Shown in pieces: positions 26,401 to 41,100 of a stretch of 64,000 nucleotides of DNA. A model generated the notes under the pieces. The model was not told the origin of the DNA, did not search any database, and saw only the letters and a list, made by a program, of their open reading frames with translations. Positions within the stretch are counted from its first letter, which is position 1. Each line of letters opens with the position of its first letter. Location: assembly GCA_025331565.1 (NCBI GenBank), contig JAFREQ010000154.1:425001-489000 (forward strand). Direction: 5' to 3'. The stretch comes from Holacanthus passer (lineage: Eukaryota; Chordata; Actinopteri; Pomacanthidae). Position numbers and translations under genes: made by a program.

Positions 26401-29400
26401 CTCACTTCAACAGCACTCGATAAGATTGACAGGTTCCTGAGGTGTGTTTCCACGCTGCAGGGAGTGAACTGAGAGGATGAGTGGAAGCACACATGGAGCA
26501 GGATTTACTGTTGGTATCACAGGTACATGGAGGAAAACACCTGTCTCATTCTCTGCACTGACGGCTCAGCGACAATGACGTCTCATAAATACTGAAATGA
26601 GGCTCGGGAATGTTCTGTGGTCGGGGTTTGACACCGTTTCATAGAATCTGAAATCATTATTATCAATCACTTATTGCATCTGAATACTTGCAAATCCATG
26701 AATGTATGTCGGTTCAGCTTTCTCGCTTTCTACCTATACAATGTTTTAATTCTATATTTACATCTGTCGGTAGCCTGCAGTTCTACATTCAATACTGTGC
26801 TGCACAAACAGCAGAGTCACAGTAAACAACATGGTCTAAACTGACACTGTCCATCACCGCCGACTTCATCCAGTTCCAAACTTCTACCTGAAATGAGAAA
26901 CTTGATAATGACAACACCTACAGCTCCCGACAGAATCTGTATGCAAACAAACAAAAAAAGCAGCACAGGGACGTCTCCTACTCCCGCTAATTAACTCCCT
27001 GTAGAATTGTACTATTTGTCTGAATTAATTTCAGCTGTCTATTATTGTCACTGGTGGGAACTGATCTCTGCACAGAGACGCAAAACAAACCTGAAAAGAA
27101 ACGGCAAAACTCCAGCACTCGATCCAAAGAAGGATCCAATCAGCAGCCACAGAACATCCAGTCTACAGAATGATCATTAAATGTGCACAGCAGCTGCGAA
27201 GGAAAAGTTTGCTGCAGTTTACTGTCGTTATGTTACTGTATTTCTTATGGTAGCAAATGAAAGTGCATCAGTTTAGTCTTGGTCTCAACGACAGGCCTGC
27301 ACCCACAGGGACCTTTCAAAGTTTAACATTCAATAAGTTAGACAGAATGAAGAACACAGTCTGTGTATTACTGCACTTTACTGGCATCACACAAATCCAC
27401 ACTATATTATTTGTGCACATAGTCACAAATTCTCGTTGGCATATGTTGTTCATAAAAGTGATTTTTCTCCAAACTAGTTTGTGTCCGTCTGTTGTCGTCT
27501 GAAAGGCTGATCATCAGTTGTGGACAGATTTATTCCTCCTTCAGTGTCAATAACACAGCACATGAGCTGTTGTGTATTCAGAGATTAACAAGATGCTCAG
27601 GGCTGAAGAAGAGTAACATTAACATACACTGGCAGTTCCCCACAGACACACAGCTTCTCATGGCTGGTTCACTCTGACCACCAGCTCTACGTCTCTGTCC
27701 ATGTTACACTGAGCGGCGGTCAGTCAGTCCCCTGACCCTCCACATCACACAGCACACAGCCAAAGGGCTACAAACACAAAACTGAACCCAAACACTGGAA
27801 ACGGTGCAATTAGAAATTCAATTAGTTCAATGTGTAAGATCAATATACAATCAACATTTTATATCTTCGGCTCAGCTCATTTTCAGGTTGTAGCCACAGG
27901 TTGTCAACATGAATCCAGCTGCAACTCAAAACTTTCTGCTCCTCAGTCAACAAACTGTGAATACACATCTGAGTTTTTGGATTTTCATTCACAGGAAAAA
28001 ATACTAAAACCCGACCACTACATACATTTACATAAAAATCAGACTTTCAGAGTGTTTTTGTGAAAGAAGCGCTGATCCATATTCAGTGTGTTCAGTGACT
28101 CTCACAGCTGATGTACAATAATAACCCACCCAGCCTCGGCGTCCTCACACATCCTGCTGCATTAACATGTACTGATGTGGAGGGAGATATCTGAGCTGCA
28201 GACTGGCAGGTTTAGAATTTCATTTCTGCAAGGCTGCGTTTTCAATTTCAGAATCCAGTGCTGATGTTTCCGTCTAGTGATTACAGATAATCATGACAAA
28301 CAGCCTGTATTAGCTCATCGATGGAGGACGGTGGCATAATTTCACTCAGCCTACTTTGCTTCGCAGTGTGATATCTGGTGACTACAACTGCTATTATCCA
28401 CATCACAGCCATTCACTTGACTGTCAAACTGTAACTGCAGATTCACACTTTTACAGTTGATTTTAATTGGACTCAGTGGGACATCCGGACCAGCTGGGAC
28501 AGGAAACGACCTATGAAGAATAATTTCACATCAGTCATCTTTCATAAAGGTAATGGGTGGATTTATTGCAAAATGAGCTGCTATCACACAGCGACGAGTG
28601 ATTCAGCTTATGAGGTTCTTCACGCACTGAGAGGTTTGCATTGAAACCCATTTAAAAATCCCTTTACATGCTTCAAAGAACATGAAAATTGTGTTCAAGC
28701 CAATGCACCTCAGTGTTTTTCTCCCTCATAAGCCATGTCGCAGCCAGGTGACAAAAATGTCTGAGCTTATTAGACCGTTACCTGAGAGAAACTGAAAGTG
28801 AACAAACTGAACAATAGTCAAGACTAAGTGTTTTCTTTCTCTAATATTTTTGGAAGTGACATACACTGCAGATACTGATGCGTTTATTCATGAATGTTGT
28901 GGGGTTCGATCTTGTCGACGCCACTGAGACACCGAGCAGCTTTTAGCACCTGAAGCTCCTGTGCCTTGCTCAAAGGAGCTGAAATATGAAAAACCGTCGT
29001 CTGATCATCTCAGGGCTCCTAACGCTCTCATTTCTGTGTTGGACTAATGCAGGTTGAAAAGTGTGTGACAAGAGACCTTTACACCTGTCACACTGCATCG
29101 GCTTCTTCGGGCAGACACATGCAAATGCTCTTTCCAAAGGGAGGAGAGGGCGGATGAATGAAAGCTCGTCGGAAACACATTTTCCCTGGTGGTTTTTCTA
29201 ACCGGAGCTCTCGGTCCAGCCTCCTTTTCTCTTGTCACCACATGACGACAGCATCAATAGCCGGCTCGATTAAACGAAAACCGAGCTCATCTCTGGAGCA
29301 TCATTAGTGAGAAGGACGTATTGGCAGGATGACAGATTAGACAAATGACTGTGGACAGTAAACAAACTGTTACCACTCAATACTCATTCTTACAGGACGT

Positions 29401-29730
29401 CTGAGAACTTACTGCGTGTGGAGACAGCAGACTGTTAATGGTACTAACTCTCATGTACATTCTGTTTTTCTTCCTCCTGGATCCGAACTTGCATTTTTCT
29501 CTCCTATCCTAATCCTGATCAGAGTCCTTTAACATTCTGCCAAACGTACATTTAGCTAAATGTAGATTAAATATGTATCTGACACACTGAAAGCTGCAGC
29601 TGTAGACTAACAACCTTGCCACACCATATTCTTCTTGAGCTGCACACTGCTCTTGCGAACAAGAAAAAGTTGGAACAAATCCATGTTAACATTATTTTCT
29701 AAATCTGGATGTCAGAATTCACAGTCACCG

Positions 29731-29761
<31 letters not shown>

Positions 29762-32617
29762 AATAGATTCACATATTAATTAGTAACGACATGTCGGTGA
29801 AATGCTGCTCTGGTAAAGAAGAGCAGCGCTGCTACACCAGAAGGCTCAGGTGAACAAATCACAGCAGAGAAAAGAAAGAATCGAATTCTGATCTGCTTCA
29901 TACAGATCCTTCAAATAATACCTGGATTAGCCCAAATACTTAGAATCAGCTTGGGACATACTACTATTGTGGATTATTGAGGCCGATTCCAATATTGATT
30001 TTTAAAAAATCCAATAATGACATCAATCAATTCTACTTTTTTGATAAAGTTTTGTCAAGTTTGGCTATTAAAGACTTGTGATATGTACAATGACATTTGA
30101 CAGTATATATACATATATACAAAAACAAACTTCAATGTTCTCTGTTACTGTGTGTAAACCACCTCAAACATATCTTTGACATTTCTGTACAGCTATTTCT
30201 CACAACAATGGTGAGTCCAGGAATGTGACCGTGCCAGTGAGTCAGCATGAGCATAAATACCAGAGTCCTGAGACGTTCACATCTATTCATTCATGATAAA
30301 TTACACCTGTGTCTGACAAGTCCAAATCCTGTATCTGCTGTGACAAAGGCCTTTACACGTCACGTCATTCAATCTCAGCTTAATGCCACCTCACACTTTC
30401 TCTATTTCTACATTCACGTTTCAAGTTAAGAGCATCTGTTAAATGTCTGAAATGTAGATGCAATGTTTTAATGAGGCTGCAGCTCAGCTCAGTGTCAGAC
30501 TCAACAGTAAAAGCTTCTGAAACCTTACTGTTTTTCAGTGGCATTTAGCTCATTAGTAGTAAAAGTAGGGGGGGGGGTCTCAAAGCCAAACTCAGTGCTG
30601 CACTGGGTCATCTAATTAATATGCTGCACAGTGCTGAAGAAAGAGAGTCGCTGCTTTGGTGTCCAACTCTGTCCCACTTAAAAATACACTGACCAAAAAT
30701 ACTATAAGACATATTTTTACTTACTATTTTTGACTATGTTCACACACGCAGAAGAAACCAAATATCTGTGAGGAATCAGGTTCAGGTGGGAAATCAGAGT
30801 AGGTGGTGACACGGTCAACAATAACCTGGTTACTCTCTGCATCGACTCATTTATTGTTTTTGTGATGTTCAGCTTCATCATCAACCATCTTTGTCCTCAG
30901 ACCCTCGATTCAGATAAAGGTACTAATAACGTTGTCATGACTCGCACACATGAATTTTCCTCCAGTGGAAGTATGGATGGTGTCTTGACTACACATGAGA
31001 CATATCTCAGTTCAACAAAAATCCATTTCAGAGCATCTGATTGACCTGGATACAGTTTCTCAGTCAACGCCTGACTTCCAAAAAGCCTCATTTTAGGCAA
31101 ACCGCTCCTGGATTCAGACAAAACCAGCAGTGTGACGGTGCACATAAACCCTTACCCTGACCAGAAAACCACGTTTCCTGGTGACATTCAGAATTCAGGT
31201 TACGGCACAAAACAGGCCATCACTGGGTTACATAAGCGCATGTAAACACACCTGTAGGCTGTAGGCAGTCTTATATTATAGTATTATAATATCCATCTGC
31301 CTGTTTTATTTTTACTTCTAAAAAGGTGTGCTGTATTTGAAAAGATAAAATGAAAATAATGATAATAACTTAAACTATGATGTATCCCTGTAATAAGAGA
31401 GGAAAGTAGTTGTCTGGGTCAAACTCATTCAAGCGGAGCTCAAAGCTCCAAAGCAAACTATTTTTACAGGATGAAAAAAACAAAACACGAACACTTTTCT
31501 GTGACCTTCAAAACTTTCCTGGACACTCACTGGGATTATTAGCCATCATCTCCCACAGCAGCTCAACAGCACTGCTGAAGAAGAACACAGTCTGTGTGAA
31601 AATCACTCGCAACTGAAGACCATAAAACAATCAGCCCAAACATCTGGTGTCTTTTCATCCACCTGATGATTTCTATGAAATGTTTCTGATTTGAGAAGAG
31701 ACTTGTACTTTGATAATGAAGATGTTTAATGAATCAATCAGGTGTCAATACTTTTCAAAACCTGACACACCAATGCAGAGACCATTGAAGACACATTCAC
31801 AAAAACTTCTGTCTCTAAAGAAACGTTTGCCAATGACCGCTTGAGAACTCAAAGCTGAGGGTCGGCCAGATTGTGTTTTTTTGTAAAAAGAAATGTGTAA
31901 TTTAGTTTGACACTACAGATGAGGCAATGCTGCAAATACATGCCTAAATCCATTTTATGCATGAAACACTGTTGCATGGTAGGCGGGTAGATTAGCAGCC
32001 AGAGAAGCGTAACAATTTCCTAAAAATCAGCTTACACATCATCTTATATAACATCCCAGAAAAGCAGTTTGGATGAACAGTGCTAACGAGAACAATGTGT
32101 TCCACACACAGTGACGGGCAGCCAGCCTGCAGGCTCGGCTGGAACTCTTTCAAACCCTGCCATTTTACAATTTCAGCATTATCTGACCGCGACCTGACCC
32201 GAACAGTGGGATACAGCAAAGACGAGAGGACGGTAAACGCACCGTCAGACACCGAGGCTGCAGAGCACCTGGTGAGCTCACTGCAGGTGCTCCATGTACC
32301 GAAGCCTGTGAAGTCCAAGCAACATGTCTGTGCTCTCCTATTGTTTCAAAATGCAAGCTGAAAATATTCTGAAGTCTGAAACTATTCATTTATTATCAAG
32401 GATTTTTTTCCCTGAATTTCTTTGAATGAATTGGAGACTTTCCAAGACACTCAGAAGACATTACTCAGATCTTTCTAATTCTGATTCAGATGGTGATTTT
32501 TCTATTTCAGTCCAAAGATGAGTCACTCTGGTTTTGGTTCACGTGGTGACAATTTTTTCCTTTCTAGCAAACAGAAAATCCCCTCAAGAGGAAATACATG
32601 TACACACACTACACACT

Positions 32618-32654
<37 letters not shown>

Positions 32655-33794
32655 AAGAAGGAATTAGTCTCAAACCATGCACACACAAACACTGAGGTTT
32701 ACAATGAGTGATGTGCCAGGACAGATCCTTTCAATTAAAGCTGGAATCAGTAAAACTTCACTGGCACAAAAACAAACCTCATATTTCAGTTGAAAGGAAG
32801 CATTAATGTGTGAAATGAAAATCCATCAGGTGTTGGCCAGGTAAAAACAAAAAAACCCAAACTATTTAACTGTCATTATCACCAGAATCTTGATTTGATA
32901 TTTTAACAGCTGTGTTGCAGAGACAATATAACAACTTCTTCATTTGGATCCATGAATTTTAAAATCTTTGTTGTTTCATTGCCATGTTGTTGGTGTATGT
33001 GCTGCTTTGTTTACCTGCCAGAGACCGCTGCTCTCAGCATTAGTGCAGGATTAGGACAAATTCAAATGTCTGTGCTGGTCAGGTTTCAGAGCCAGAGGTG
33101 TCTTTAGCTCTGGATGTGCGACACCACCCGTCCTCAGTTTGAACCTGTTACCTGTCCAGGTGTCGCTGTTTGTTATTTTCAGTCTCAAGTCAAAAGTTAA
33201 AATCTTACAGTTTATAAGTCACAACAAAATTTGTGATTTGTACCAGTGTTGTTGCAGGTTCTATCCCTCAGCTGCCACCTCATGTTATCAAAGAGAGGCG
33301 TTTTAGTGGAAAGCACGTGGTTCACCTGTGACAGGTGTGGCTCATCACGTGGCTGTGAGGTTCAACAGTCTGTTTTCACTTTAACAGAGATTAACACTCA
33401 TTCAAATGGTGAGAAGAAATCAACAGTGAAATCACAGGTGTTAACAACAACAGTTTGCACGTGCTCTTGTACCAAAGTTGAAATGTCATACCTGTGACCT
33501 TTGACCTTTCTTACCTTGCGCTATGGCGATGGACTCGAAGCTCTGCAGCTCGTGCAGTAAACACGTCCTCTCCCCGGGCTGGAGGCGGTAGATGAACTCC
33601 TTGGCTCTCTGCGGGGAGTTGAGCGGCTCCCTCGGCTCCTTCCTGCCGTGAGTTCCCAGACTGCACCCCGGCGTGAGTCGCGCGCTCGCCGGCAGCCGCG
33701 GCGCGAGCCCGGCGGCCGGTGGAGCCCGCCCGAGCCCCGGCGGCAGCTTCCGGCCGGTCGGTCCGAGAGCTCGGAGGAGACCCAGCCTGAACAT
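14614..33794 (-). CDS. tmem65: tmem65, transmembrane protein 65 (mitochondrial inner membrane)
   Basis: Known in mammals as an inner-membrane protein needed for mitochondrial sodium-calcium exchange (NCLX function); also reported at cardiac intercalated discs. Seven exons on the minus strand, all phase-compatible: 33515-33794, 19317-19361, 18306-18373, 18147-18201, 15778-15820, 15249-15354, 14614-14739. They give 240 residues, the human length. Residues 1 to about 45 are Arg/Pro/Ala-rich with no acidic residues, fitting a mitochondrial presequence. Next come FESIAIAQ, QIRYVLFHNAIPFVGFGF, DNAIMIAAG, IELSIGVTLGISTMA, ALGNLVSDLAGLGLAGYVEA, KQVDMWQTRLS, the last membrane segment GKAIGVAIGCILGMFPLLFL, and an acidic tail ending ASPSS. 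The start is the ATG at 33794; an upstream in-frame TTG is not needed. Intron 1 is about 14.2 kb. Exons of 43 and 45 bp are unusually small. Confidence 0.95.
15502..15544. repeat. (TATG)n / (TG)n microsatellite
   Basis: Four GTAT units pass into about thirteen TG units, inside the tmem65 intron between exons 15249-15354 and 15778-15820. Confidence 0.9.
16305..16460 (+). mobile_element. non-LTR retrotransposon 3' end (degenerate)
   Basis: Words such as AGGATCCTCCAGGCAGAGCT, GACACGGCTGGGGAGA, CTCTGGGCTACT and TGAGCTTGCTGCC, followed by a terminal GATGGATGGAT repeat, match the well-known 3' end of an abundant fish LINE, whose tail encodes a trp/leu-rich stretch and ends in ATGG repeats. No intact reverse transcriptase lies nearby. 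Confidence 0.65.
21087..21126. repeat. (TG)n microsatellite
   Basis: About twenty perfect TG units in tmem65 intron 1. Confidence 0.95.
21381..21530 (+). repeat. dispersed teleost repeat fragment (copy 3)
   Basis: Starts CCGGCTGCAACTAACTAGCA and TTTTCATTATCAGTCAATCC, the typical left end of the ATCGATTA-rich family. It continues through ACAAAACATCAGAAAACAGT to TTTTGTGTTTTGTCCATGTA. The right half is missing. Confidence 0.65.
23284..23615. repeat. compound CA satellite with CTACACACCTGA interruptions
   Basis: Runs of CACACA are broken repeatedly by CTACACACCTGACA-type units (CACCTGAC occurs about eight times), giving a higher-order array of roughly 330 bp. The spacer runs vary from about 10 to 40 bp. 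It lies inside tmem65 intron 1. Confidence 0.95.
32596..32650. repeat. (CA)n microsatellite
   Basis: A short CACTACACACTGACA lead-in is followed by about sixteen CA units. The lead-in echoes the interruption motif of the array at 23284-23615. Confidence 0.9.
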
Positions 33795-34100
33795 GGCGAA
33801 CAAAAAGCAGCCGGAGAGGAAAAAGGTTTAGAGGCTGAAGTTCTGGATCCACGAGCTTCAATTCAACCTCAGCACGAAACAAAGCGACGACTTTCGGCGG
33901 CCGTTTCTCTAAAACTCGGCGGAACTTTCACGCAGCCGCTCATGGTCTTCTTCTCCTCCTCTGGCTCATCATCCTCAACACATGAAGTTCGAGCCGAACC
34001 CGAACAAGAACTAAGATCGGCGTCAAGTCAGCCGGAATTAAAAAACACACTTCCGATGGCGCCTTTCAAAATAATGCACGCCGCTTCCGGTCATGCCTTT
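33515..34100 (-). promoter_or_regulatory. tmem65: tmem65 CpG-rich promoter and first exon
   Basis: A GC- and CpG-rich block at about 33530-33800 covers exon 1. Immediately upstream, at 34050-34095, are TTCCGATGGCGCC and GCTTCCGG. These resemble the ETS and YY1 sites common in promoters of mitochondrial housekeeping genes. The transcription start cannot be fixed from sequence. Confidence 0.45.
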
Positions 34101-35593
34101 CATATTAAACCCACCAATAATAAGACAAGATTACAGGTTCCAGCAGCTCGCCAAACAGGCTAATTAGATAAAATACTCAAGTAATAAGAATAGGCAAAAA
34201 GTACAGGTGGCAAAAATATGACAATATAAATAATAATAACAAAATAATAGTAATTACAAAACTATTTACACCATGCACATTTTCCTTTTCCAACCAGAAT
34301 GAGATGGAAAGAAGTTGTTATAATATCACAGTATGATAAACGTGTGTGGACAGGAGAATATGTATAATTGTTGCACAATAGTTACTGTGGGTCCCTGTTT
34401 CTTCATACACAGCATGGATTTCATGGTTCTTGTTGGAGAGTTCAGTTAAAAGTGTTTTTTTTTTTTGTCTTGATCCTTATTAGTCTTTTAATATATCTGT
34501 ATATTTGGATGAGTCAGTCAAATCCAATCCCATATGTGTTTTTGTTTTTTTCATATTATAGCTGCAAATTAGTTTCAGTCAGTTTGACAACAGAGCAGCT
34601 GTGCTGTAGAAAATAAAAGCTGCATCTGTCTTTTGTTTTGATGTTGTATAGTGTGCAATCATATTTTCTATAATATCTGTGCAGAAGAGGTTTTGGACAG
34701 GAGTCAGATTTCCTCTCTTCATATCCAGTATGATCAAAATACTGAAATTCAGGTGCAGTTTTTTAACCGACAGCGGCACCAGAAGTTTCTGTTTCACCAC
34801 ACCTTTCCATTTTCAGTCTTTAGGCCTCCACATTGTGCCATAACAGGCACCTGACAGGTTAATTGCAGGTTAATTGCACGTTACACTGTGTGAGATGGAT
34901 CTAATAAAATAAATAAATGTTGTCTCAGGTATGTACAATATTCATTTTCAGGCATGTCAGATTGTGTGATTAATGCCTGGTGAATCATAGCACTGAGAGA
35001 CATTTTATCAACTTGCATGATCCATCATATCCATCTGTGTCATCCTCATGTTTAAGCATCAAAGAGTCTTTGTCCATAGTGTTGGTACTTTTAGAATGAA
35101 CCTTACTCAAACAAGGTGCTTAACACACTGTAGATGAATACATGCCAGTGTGATTCAGTGATTCTAGTGTTTTTTAAATTTCACGTTGTCTTCTCATCAG
35201 ATGGTTTGTATTTGTGAGTTGCAGCACTTTGTCACGTTGACATGGTCAGAATTTTGATGCAGGCTGTGTGTGTGTCTCAGTGTGATCCAGGCCCAGTGTT
35301 TTGGTTGACAGTCACAGATTTCATTCTCTAACTAATCTTATCTTGCATCTGGGACATTTAGCAGAACATCTGCTCTTTGCTTCTTTCTTGGCAGTTCAGA
35401 AGTTGTCACACAAAATTACTAATATAAAATGATTGACTGAAAAATACTCAACACAAGATAGTAAAATAGCACCATCTACTGGTCCAATGAGTCAACTGCA
35501 GTTTCACTGAGTGGAGGACGTGCCGTGTATAATACTTGATCCTCAATATGTTTTAATATTTAAAATACAGTCCAAACGCATTATCAAAGATGA
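34101..35593. other. intergenic between tmem65 and rnf139, no gene seen
   Basis: AT-rich sequence with only short open frames and no recognisable protein. In human this interval carries the intronless-type TRMT12 gene; no frame of that size or similarity is present here on either strand. Confidence 0.65.
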
Positions 35594-38164
<2,571 letters not shown>

Positions 38165-41100
38165 TCAGTCCTCGGTGGAGTCTGTGTCATCATTGATATA
38201 GTCTTCTTCTATTGGCGTGTTGCCATTTTGAGTCCCCCACTCATCTTCGTCGTACTCTATGCTGTCGTTGTCCTCCAGCAGCTCGTTGTCCAGCTCCCCC
38301 GGTCCTCCTGCAGCCTGGACACCGGCTGCCGCTCCATCGGCCGGCAGCTCAGCAGCTGGCTGTCCATGCTGGTTTTCCCCCGGTGCTGGTGGGGCTGCAG
38401 CAGCGGCGTCCTGCGGCACTGCGTAGCCCCCGTTGTTATTAGAAAAGGCGGCTCTGTCTCGGCTCTCCTCCTCCACGTAAACTCTCTGATGGCACATGGG
38501 ACACGTGTCCTGGATGTAGAGCCACTTCCTCAGGCACAGTGCATGGAAGTAGTGGTGACAGGGTGTGATGCGAGCTGAAGTGGCAAACTCCTGGTAACAG
38601 ATGGCGCACACGTCCTCAATGTCCCTCAGCTGGTCCCCGCGCACCTCTGGCAGGGAGTTGATTTTCTTGACAGCGGTGCGGCGGTTGATAAAGGTCTTCC
38701 AGCCGTTCTTGGCCTGCAGGTAGATGTTGAAGTAAGCGTGCAGACACATCATGCAGGCGCGGATCTTGCTGCCCGACTCGAACATCATGGTGTAGGCGCC
38801 GTTTCCAAACATGATGACACCGAATAGGAACTCAATGATGTTGCCTGTGGAGCGCACGTAGTAGACGTAGTCGTCTAGCTTCTCCCACAGGACGTTGGAG
38901 AAGCCATCCACCATGAAGAGACCGTAGACTGTCAGGGACACCACCACCTGGAGGGAGGGAATGAAACGAGTTACATACTGTGTGCTGTACAGAGGACGGT
39001 ACGGGTGTCAAAAGACACATGTCAATTGATGCAACGCTATGCTGGCTGGTCTGTTTTGGACTCAACAGTTACTGTGATCACTACTACAGTTCATACAGCA
39101 CGTAAAAAAAAAACACTACAGACACTACATACCAGACTCTTTTGTCAAAACTGATTATCACCAAGATTTCATTTTAAAGATTTAGTGTCTGACACGGTCG
39201 GACACAGACAACACAGTAAATATACGGGTATGAATACCTTTGAAAGGCATTCTGGACAATCTAAGAAACTGTCAGCTTTAAAAGTAGAAACAGATCAGAA
39301 GGAAGTGGATGAATACACTGAACCTCACAGGAACTATGAGACCCAACAGGACGTATCTGAGTGTGTGTCTTTTCAGACAAATGTAACAGTAAATTCTACA
39401 TCCTCACCTTGAGGCAGAGCTCCACGCAAAAGGCTGTGACGGCAAAGAGCCAGGTGTTGAGGGCGTAGTGGTGCCACAGGGCGTAGCTGAGCACCACAGG
39501 GAGCACAAAGAGCGCCAGGGAGACCAGCAAGACGGGGAAATGGCGGCGAACAGAGGAGACATGGGAGGCGCTTAGGGACATCAGGACAGGGTCGGTCATG
39601 CCGTGGATGAAGTGCAGGATGGCCGTCAGCAGAAGGCACATGTTCCGGCTCAGACGGACCTTCGGATCAAAGCCAGAGAGGCTCTCAGTCACTGATATAT
39701 AATGCAAGATCATAACCTCTGCTATAGTGCACATTTTCTTCATAATATATCAATAAATCATCAGGGGTTTTCTGCATAATCAGTTCAAGGTGCCTGCAAG
39801 TTTCATCAGCTTAGACTTAGAAAGTTTAAAACCTGACTCATGAACCCTGACATACCAGGCGTTCCTCAGGGTCCAGGCTGCTGAGGCCGGTCTGCAGAGC
39901 AAGGATGAAGAAGAGGACAGGAGCCACGAAGCCTAAACGCTTGTCCTCCTCCTCCGTCGAACCTGAAGGGTCAGAATGAGACAAATCACTTAACTTCAGG
40001 AGCATGTTTTCAGGCGGTATGGCAGATCCTAAAAGTTTGTACAACATACTCAGTCATACCTATGAAGGCCAGGATGCTGAGGCCGAGGTAGTGTGCGACA
40101 GAGGAGATGACAGCACTCATCCCCAGAACAGTGAGCGTGGAATCACAGCCAGAGATGATCAGGTTACTGGTCAGATCCCAGAACACGTCCCAGCTCAGCA
40201 GGTAACCCTGAAAACGATTACACACAGTTACACAAGAAACCATTACTAATAACTCCCTTTAATCTTTAAATTCAGACATTTTCGGGTCTGAGACATCAAT
40301 ACTACAAAGTTTTAGCATCAGATTTGATTCTGTCTCCAAAACAAAGAAAGACAAATATGGCATTAGGCCCGACCTGATCTTACCTGTGAGTCGGAACTTC
40401 CGTCTGCGGCCCCGCCCGTGGCATCACCGCTCTCCCTCCTCACTGCCCGCACCACGTAGACCAGGATCAGCGCCTGGGCTGTGACCCGGGTCAGCCAGAA
40501 CACCCGCAGCACGTCAGGGAATCTGATCCTCTTCCACGTGTCTTCTAGCAGCAGCTGAAGCCCGTAGATCCGGTACATGTGCCGTACGAGCAGGTAGACG
40601 TATCGGCACGAGTAGTAAAACCATTTGAGCCTCATGGCCAGGCACACAGCCGTGTTGAGAGCCAGCGCCAGGCCTGAGAACACAGCCACCACCTGCCTGA
40701 CGTCTGCCGGCAGCTCAATCATCAGCCCCCACAGAGGGATCATGATGTCCAGGACCACCAGCGCAGCAAATACCGACTGGAGATTGAGCAGGAACACATA
40801 GCCCACACCAAAAACAAGCTGGACTGCAGCCATGCCCAGCCACAACGTCGGCCCGTTTCTGGGCAACAACCTAAACCCCAGCGCCGCTTTGTAATAAGCA
40901 CTGTAGAAGTCTATGTGTGAGGTGGCGTAGTAGTTGAAGAGGACAGCTGCCATGCCGAGGAGAACAGCAAAGAAGAGGGTGTAGAACTTGAACAAGGCTT
41001 TCTGGGAGAGCAGCAGCACCACGGTGGAGATGAGGACACCTGAGACACACGAAACACAACAGACACAGTTAGCAAAGATGAACATTAACGAGATCGAAGT

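Larger units (their letters stand above)
19362..33514 (-). other. tmem65: tmem65 intron 1 (14.2 kb), no gene recognised inside
   Basis: Contains microsatellites at 21087-21126, 23284-23615, 24659-24694, 29735-29761 and 32596-32650, and one dispersed repeat at 21381-21530. The longest open frame, on the minus strand at about 23746-24246, has no recognisable family and no coding signature. I see no exon of another gene and no structured RNA. Confidence 0.7.

Noticed and set aside
33795..33803. A start of tmem65 three codons upstream
   Set aside because: The upstream codon is TTG rather than ATG; the ATG at 33794 gives 240 residues, as in human.
33648..34163. A 171-codon plus-strand frame upstream of and over tmem65 exon 1
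   Set aside because: It is a by-product of the CpG-rich promoter and antisense to the real exon; no homology recognised.
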